From: Magnetaquiglobus sp039908105
GTDB lineage: Bacteria; Pseudomonadota; Magnetococcia; Magnetococcales; Magnetaquicoccaceae
Reading direction: 5' to 3'
Assembly: GCA_039908105.1 (NCBI GenBank)
Contig: JAMOBI010000006.1
Span: forward strand, 3,995 to 67,994
DNA: 64,000 bases
Shown here: piece after piece, positions 59,891 through 64,000 of the stretch
How the letters are laid out: each line of letters begins with the position of its first letter
How positions within the stretch are numbered: the stretch's first letter is position 1
Translations under genes and position numbers: made by a program
The notes under the pieces: generated by a model
What the model was told of the DNA's origin: nothing
The model's database searches: none
Seen by the model: the letters and a program-made list of their open reading frames with translations, nothing else

Positions 59891-61081
59891 ATGGAAGAGT
59901 TTCAGCGCATCAAGAGGCTTCCGCCGTATGTCTTCGCGGTGGTCAATGATCTCAAATACGCCGCCCGTCAACGGGGTGAGGATATCATCGATTTCGGCAT
60001 GGGCAATCCGGATCAGCCCACGCCCAAACACATAGTCGATCGGCTCTGCGAGGCTGCCCAGGAGGGACGCAACCACCGCTATTCGGTCTCCAAGGGGATT
60101 CTCGGCCTGCGCAAGGCGATCTGCGCCTATTATCAGCGCCGCTTCGACGTGGAGCTGGATCCCAACACCGAGGCCATTGTCACCATTGGCTCGAAAGAGG
60201 GGATTTCTCATCTGGCCCTGGCCATGACCAATCCGGGCGATACGGTGCTGGTACCCAATCCGACCTATCCGATTCATGTTTATGCCTTCGTGTTGGCCGG
60301 GGCCGATATCCGGCACGTTCCTCTGGTGCCCAACACCGACTTTTTTGAATCGCTCACCCAGGCGATCCGCAATACCTGGCCGAAACCGAAGACACTGGTG
60401 ATCAACTTCCCCTCCAATCCGACCGCGCAGGTGGTGGATCTGGATTTTTATTATAAGGTCAACGAGTTTGCTCGCGAGCACGACCTGTTCGTCATTTCGG
60501 ATATCGCCTATGCCGATATCTGTTTCGACGGTTACAGGGCTCCGAGCATGCTTCAGGTGCCGGGCGCCAAGGAGCGCTGCATCGAGTTTCACTCCCTCTC
60601 CAAGACTTACAGCATGCCCGGCTGGCGCGTTGGTTTCGGTGTGGGGTGTCAACGGCTGGTGCATGCCCTGATGCGCATCAAATCCTATCTGGATTATGGC
60701 ATGTTCCAGCCGATCCAGATTGCCGCCTCCGTGGCCCTGAACGGTCCACAGGAGTGCGTTTCCGAGCACTGCGCAACCTACCAGTTCCGCCGCGACGTGC
60801 TGATCGAGGGGTTGGATCGTGCGGGTTGGAAGGTCGAGAAGCCCAAGGCATCGATGTTCGTCTGGGCCGAGATCCCGGATGAGTTCAAACCGTTGGGATC
60901 GCTTGAGTTCTCCAAAATGCTCCTCAAGGAGGCCAAGGTGGCGGTCAGTCCGGGTGTCGGATTCGGTCAGTACGGCGATAATTATGTGCGTATCGCCTTG
61001 ATCGAGAACGAACACCGGACCCGTCAGGCGATCCGGGGCATCCGCCGTTTCATGAATCTGGGGGGTGATGTTGCCTCATAA
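59891..61081 (+). CDS. alaC: Alanine-synthesizing transaminase (AlaC-type class I aminotransferase)
   Basis: ATG 59891 gives 396 residues starting EEFQRIKRLPPYVFAVVNDLK, which matches the AlaC N-terminus; earlier in-frame Met codons would add an unlikely leader. The PLP lysine is in HSLSKTYSMPGWRVGF and the cofactor pocket in NFPSNPTAQ. It transfers an amino group from glutamate to pyruvate to make alanine. It precedes hom by 135 nt in the same direction; in many proteobacteria alaC and the threonine-pathway gene hom are neighbours, so co-transcription is likely. Confidence 0.92.
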   Translation: MEEFQRIKRLPPYVFAVVNDLKYAARQRGEDIIDFGMGNPDQPTPKHIVDRLCEAAQEGRNHRYSVSKGILGLRKAICAYYQRRFDVELDPNTEAIVTIGSKEGISHLALAMTNPGDTVLVPNPTYPIHVYAFVLAGADIRHVPLVPNTDFFESLTQAIRNTWPKPKTLVINFPSNPTAQVVDLDFYYKVNEFAREHDLFVISDIAYADICFDGYRAPSMLQVPGAKERCIEFHSLSKTYSMPGWRVGFGVGCQRLVHALMRIKSYLDYGMFQPIQIAASVALNGPQECVSEHCATYQFRRDVLIEGLDRAGWKVEKPKASMFVWAEIPDEFKPLGSLEFSKMLLKEAKVAVSPGVGFGQYGDNYVRIALIENEHRTRQAIRGIRRFMNLGGDVAS

Positions 61082-61107
61082 GCACGACAACTCCTCTTTA
61101 TGTCATT

Positions 61108-61156
61108 GTCAGGTGGTCCGGAGTGTCCGCTGACAGGGTCAGATGGTCCGGGGTGT
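61108..61156 (+). repeat. Imperfect direct repeat between alaC and hom
   Basis: Two 19-nt units (61108-61126 and 61138-61156) differ at two positions and are spaced 30 nt start to start. They might be an operator pair or a small duplication. No known regulator motif is recognised. Confidence 0.45.
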
Positions 61157-61216
61157 GATCGGATGAATTCGGGCCGCACCTTGGTGAGCACGAAATTTTT
61201 GTCAGGAGAATCAACG

Positions 61217-62527
61217 TTGGAAGCCTTGCGCATCGGCATGTTGGGATTCGGCACCGTGGGACGGGGTGTGGCCGATCTGTTGTTGAATCATCAGGAGTTG
61301 TTGGCCAATCGGGCCGGTGTGCCGTTGCGTCTGGTGCGCATCGCCACCCGAACTCCGGAGCGTGATCGCGGTCTGCCTTTGGGTGCGGTCGAATTGACCG
61401 GCAACGTCAATCGTGTGGTCGATGCCACGGATCTGGATGTGGTGGTCGAGTTGATCGGCGGCATCATTCCTGCGCGCGATCTGGTCTACCGTTCGTTGGA
61501 GAGTGGCAAACATGTGATCACCGCCAACAAGGCGCTGATCGCCGAATTCGGCCCGGAACTCTTCGCCATGGCCCATTCTCGCGGGGTACAGATGGGGTTT
61601 GAGGCCGCTGTCGCGGGCGCGGTGCCGGTCATCAAGGCGTTGCGTGAGAGTCTGTCCGGCAATCGCATCGATCTGGTCTATGGGATTCTCAACGGCACCT
61701 GTAATTACATCCTGACCGAGATGCGCGAAAAGGGGTTGCCGTTTGGCGAGGTGCTTGCTGCAGCTCAGGCCAAGGGGTATGCCGAGGCCGATCCCTCGTT
61801 TGATATCGATGGCATTGATGCGGCTCACAAGCTGGCGATTTTGGCCGCGATTGCTTTTGGTGCCCATCTTGATTTCGCTCATGTCGACAAGGAGGGAATC
61901 CGGCATGTCTCTGAAGTTGACATCGCCTGGGCGAGCGAGATGGGCTATCGATTGAAGCTTTTGGGCTTGGCACGCATGCAGGAGGGGTTGCTGGAGGTGG
62001 GGGTGCGTCCGGTGATGGTGCCGGTCGGTTCGATGGTTGCGGCCGTGGAGGGGGTCTCCAACGCGGTGTTCGTGCATGGCGATTATGCGGGAACCACAAT
62101 GTATCATGGTCGTGGCGCGGGCGAACGTCCCACTGCGAGCGCGGTGGTGGCTGATCTGATGGATCTGGCGCGTGATTTGAAAGCCGGGGCCAAAAGTCGG
62201 GTGCCGCCGTTGTCGTTGCCGGTGCATCATTTGCGTACGGTGACGATTCAGACCCGTGCACAACGGCGCGGCAGTTTCTACATCCGTCTGGCGGTTGCCG
62301 ATCAGCCGGGGGTGTTGGCCGAGATTACGGCGATTCTGGCCAAACATGCGATTTCGCTTGATGCGATCCATCAAAAGGGGCGTTCCCCGGTTGAGGCTGT
62401 CCCGTTGGTGATGGTGACCCATGAGACCACCGAAGCGCGCATGTGGATGGCCATGGAGGAGATCGAAATGCTTGATTCGGTGCGTGAGCCGCCGCGGGCG
62501 ATCCGGATCGAATCGGAGTTGGCGTAA
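61217..62527 (+). CDS. hom: Homoserine dehydrogenase with C-terminal ACT domain
   Basis: TTG 61217 is the best start because AGGAGAA lies 6 nt before it; it yields 436 residues, the normal size. The NAD(P) loop is IGMLGFGTVGRGVADLL and the catalytic region is VYGILNGTCNYILTEM. An ACT domain closes the protein (LAVADQPGVLAEITAIL) and probably binds threonine for feedback inhibition. The enzyme reduces aspartate semialdehyde to homoserine for threonine and methionine synthesis. It follows alaC, as often seen in proteobacteria. Confidence 0.95.
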   Translation: MEALRIGMLGFGTVGRGVADLLLNHQELLANRAGVPLRLVRIATRTPERDRGLPLGAVELTGNVNRVVDATDLDVVVELIGGIIPARDLVYRSLESGKHVITANKALIAEFGPELFAMAHSRGVQMGFEAAVAGAVPVIKALRESLSGNRIDLVYGILNGTCNYILTEMREKGLPFGEVLAAAQAKGYAEADPSFDIDGIDAAHKLAILAAIAFGAHLDFAHVDKEGIRHVSEVDIAWASEMGYRLKLLGLARMQEGLLEVGVRPVMVPVGSMVAAVEGVSNAVFVHGDYAGTTMYHGRGAGERPTASAVVADLMDLARDLKAGAKSRVPPLSLPVHHLRTVTIQTRAQRRGSFYIRLAVADQPGVLAEITAILAKHAISLDAIHQKGRSPVEAVPLVMVTHETTEARMWMAMEEIEMLDSVREPPRAIRIESELA

Positions 62528-62557
62528 AAGAACGGTTGGTATTGCCATTACGCGGGT

Positions 62558-62580
62558 CCGGGGGCGATTATCGCCCCCGG
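62558..62580 (+). terminator. Strong GC hairpin after hom
   Basis: A perfect 10-bp stem (CCGGGGGCGA with TCGCCCCCGG) and a 3-nt loop lie 31 nt after the hom stop. It lacks a U-run, so Rho-independent termination is uncertain, but it is the likely transcript end. Confidence 0.6.
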
Positions 62581-62603
62581 CAGGGGTTCGGACGAACTCC
62601 CTC

Positions 62604-62710
62604 TGGTGGACGGAAGCGGAGATGCGTGACCCAATCCATCGCTGAGGCGACCAGCACCCTCGCAGACCAAGAAAATCGTGGGGGTCACGAACTTCCGCTT
62701 TCCACCACCA
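62604..62710. repeat. Imperfect 29-bp inverted repeat downstream of hom
   Basis: Arms 62604-62632 and 62682-62710 match at most positions (TGGTGG, GAAGCGGA and CGTGACCC are recognisable in both), with a 49-nt spacer. They could be the ends of a small element or a large hairpin next to the IS remnant. Confidence 0.55.
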
Positions 62711-62742
62711 GGGCGTGTTGACATTCATAAATATTATCATAC

Positions 62743-63045
62743 CTATTCAAGCCAAATCATGGTGCAAACCAAGCCAATCATGGCTTTGAAGCATTTATCC
62801 AACTTTTCATAACGAGTTGCAATACGTCTAAACTGTTTGATACGGTTGAAAAATCTCTCAACAAGATTGCGATCTTTATACCAATGATGGTCATACTCTC
62901 ATGGATTGAGACGATTGCTTCGAGGAGGAATAACTGGTTCTGCTTCTTTTGCTTCAATCGCCTCTACGAAATGATTTGCATCATAGCCCTTGTCAGCGAT
63001 CACTACGTCAGGATGCATCCCTTCAATCCCGGCTGACCATGTCTG
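62743..63045 (-). pseudogene. IS5-family transposase remnant (C-terminal part)
   Basis: One continuous minus-strand frame reads HPDVVIADKGYDANHFVEAI, then PVIPPRSNRLNP, a TGA at 62899-62901, and EYDHHWYKDRNLVERFFNRI to the stop at 62743. These are hallmarks of the IS5/IS1031 type DDE transposase, including the second catalytic Asp (ADKGYDAN) and the final Glu (NLVERFFNRIK). The internal TGA most likely replaced CGA (Arg). Upstream of about 63045 the frame decays and no N-terminal half is found, so the copy is dead. Base composition is lower in GC than the neighbouring genes. Confidence 0.85.
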
Positions 63046-63420
63046 GACGGTTCATGAGTGGATTTCATTTCCATTCCGACCTGCCAGGTTAACGTAAGGC
63101 ACCGCCAATGGTTACGATGCTGAAAATATTGGCCTCCTGTGACGCGACGGGGAGAATGAGAATTCTGGGATTTTGGGGAATTTTGAGGGATGGCGGGGGT
63201 TTATAGGGGATTTTTGGGGTGGACGAGTTGGCGGCTGGGTGGCGGCGGCGGGCGGTTGGCGACAGGTAAAATGAGAATTTTGCTGGTTGATGGCTACAAT
63301 TGCATGCAAAGATTGTTCCTGACTAAGTTATTGTTATGGTTTTGTTATTTTTGGTATGGTAGGTGTGGCGGGGTGGAATTGGGTTGTGGGGTGGAGGGGT
63401 TAGGATGCAAGAAAGTACAT
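63046..63420. other. Decayed, G-rich stretch with no supported gene
   Basis: The segment between the transposase remnant and the hicB fragment shows G-rich plus-strand runs and no frame with a recognisable product. It probably marks insertion or deletion scars. Confidence 0.5.
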
Positions 63421-63525
63421 ATTTTGCGTCGTATTGATGATTACGCCAAAACCCGCCATTTGAGTCGATCCGGGTTTCTGGCACATGCGGCGGAAACCGC
63501 ATTGCGGAAAGAGGCAGCTGGTTGA
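63421..63525 (+). pseudogene. hicB-like antitoxin 3' fragment
   Basis: The last 34 codons read RRIDDYAKTRHLSRSGFLAH and then AAETALRKEAAG. This is the C-terminal ribbon-helix-helix segment of HicB-type antitoxins, where LSRSxFL is typical. The upstream part of the frame (63190-63420) bears no HicB fold, so the gene has lost its 5' part, probably with the hicA toxin. Its TGA is followed directly by the DUF4160 gene. Confidence 0.6.
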
Positions 63526-63526
63526 C

Positions 63527-63784
63527 ATGCCTGTCTTTAGCCGCTTTTTCGGAATCGTGGTGTTCATGCACTGGAACGACCATCTGCCCCCGCATTTTCA
63601 TGCCCGCTATGGCGATTTTGAGGGGATGATCGGTCTGGATGGTGTGGTGTTGGAGGGGAATCTCCCGCGCCGCGCATTGGCGCTGATCAAGGAGTGGAGG
63701 AGCCTGCATGCCGAGGCGTTGCAAGAGAACTGGGAGCGTGTGCGTTCCCGTGAACCACTGATTGAGATTGAACCGTTGGAGTAA
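63527..63784 (+). CDS. DUF4160 domain protein
   Basis: This 85-residue protein begins at ATG 63527 and has the full DUF4160 pattern: MPVFSRFFGIVVFMHWNDH, then PPHFHARYGDFEGMI and LPRRALALIKEWRSLH. The two conserved His residues (PPHFHARY) suggest a metal or nucleic-acid site, but no function is established for the family. It starts one base after the hicB fragment stop and is followed after 5 nt by a DUF2442 gene, the usual partner. The pair is often seen near toxin-antitoxin loci and may be one. Confidence 0.9.
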   Translation: MPVFSRFFGIVVFMHWNDHLPPHFHARYGDFEGMIGLDGVVLEGNLPRRALALIKEWRSLHAEALQENWERVRSREPLIEIEPLE

Positions 63785-63789
63785 TCATC

Positions 63790-64000
63790 ATGCTGCACGT
63801 CACGGAAGTTGCCTATCTGGGAGAGTACCGCTTGTGGCTGGCCTTTGATAACGGTGTTTCCGGCCAAGTGGATCTGGGCGGGGAGTTGTGGGGAGAGATG
63901 TTCACCCCTCTGCTTGATCGCACGGCGTTTGCCGAGGTTGCTCTGGATCAGGAGTTGGGGACCATCGCATGGCGGAACGGGGCGGATCTGGCTCCGGAAT
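63790..64000 (+). CDS. DUF2442 domain protein (3' end outside window)
   Basis: The visible 70 codons match DUF2442: VTEVAYLGEYRLWLAFDNG, then GQVDLGGELWGEMF and the end motif ELGTIAWRNGADLAPE. The family is small and of unknown role, and it commonly follows DUF4160 genes. Only a few residues of the normal 80-90 are missing at the window edge. Confidence 0.88.
   Translation, partial: MLHVTEVAYLGEYRLWLAFDNGVSGQVDLGGELWGEMFTPLLDRTAFAEVALDQELGTIAWRNGADLAPE

Overview
The window looks like the chromosome of a GC-rich Gram-negative proteobacterium. It encodes periplasmic and outer-membrane machinery (type I secretion parts, a TolC-family channel, a FimV-like protein), CheW proteins and several cyclic-di-GMP enzymes. 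The mix of oxygen-sensing diguanylate cyclases, an actin-like filament protein and a V-type ATPase would fit a Magnetococcia-like lineage. That placement is only an inference: there is no rRNA gene and no magnetosome gene cluster here. No tRNA, rRNA or CRISPR array was found.

Left part (1-13.4 kb): a secretion and surface-protein locus on the plus strand. It holds a giant FG-GAP/RTX protein cut by the window edge, a type I secretion ABC transporter, its HlyD-type adaptor, a TIGR03032-family protein, and a TPR protein with an O-GlcNAc-transferase-like domain. Next come two candidate small ORFs, a class II DAHP synthase (minus strand) and prfB (RF2). prfB carries the programmed +1 frameshift, but with UAA as the bypassed stop.

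Middle (17-26.5 kb): a spermidine-synthase-like protein, a globin-coupled diguanylate cyclase resembling DosC, a small unknown protein and a PPP-family phosphatase. They are followed by a FimV-like/membrane-protein/actin-like-ATPase cluster and an mtfA-cysM pair. From 26.7 to 34.7 kb a nine-gene minus-strand operon encodes a V/A-type rotary ATPase (G-C-I-K-F-E-A-B-D). Divergent from it is a diguanylate cyclase with an N-terminal diiron metallo-beta-lactamase (ODP/FDP-like) domain. maeB (malic enzyme) follows.

Right part (39.9-59.4 kb): a nearly gapless minus-strand run of about 19.5 kb that reads as one operon. In order it holds CheW, a CheW-like protein, an HI0933-type flavoprotein, a BvgS-like hybrid kinase, an HD-GYP response regulator, a kinase-less Cache-GAF-PAS sensor, a second hybrid kinase, another kinase-less Cache-GAF-PAS sensor, a TolC-family channel and a CusB-like adaptor. 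No RND pump gene is present. I consider this the best candidate for an undescribed system: several membrane sensors feeding phosphorelay and c-di-GMP output, coupled to an export duct. The end of the window holds alaC and hom, then a decayed tract (IS5-type transposase remnant, hicB fragment) and a DUF4160-DUF2442 pair cut by the right edge.

A palindromic intergenic repeat family occurs three times (about 16.9, 26.6 and 39.7 kb). Its hairpin stems differ in sequence between copies but stay perfectly paired. A separate 211-bp element with 23-bp inverted ends lies at 36.8 kb.
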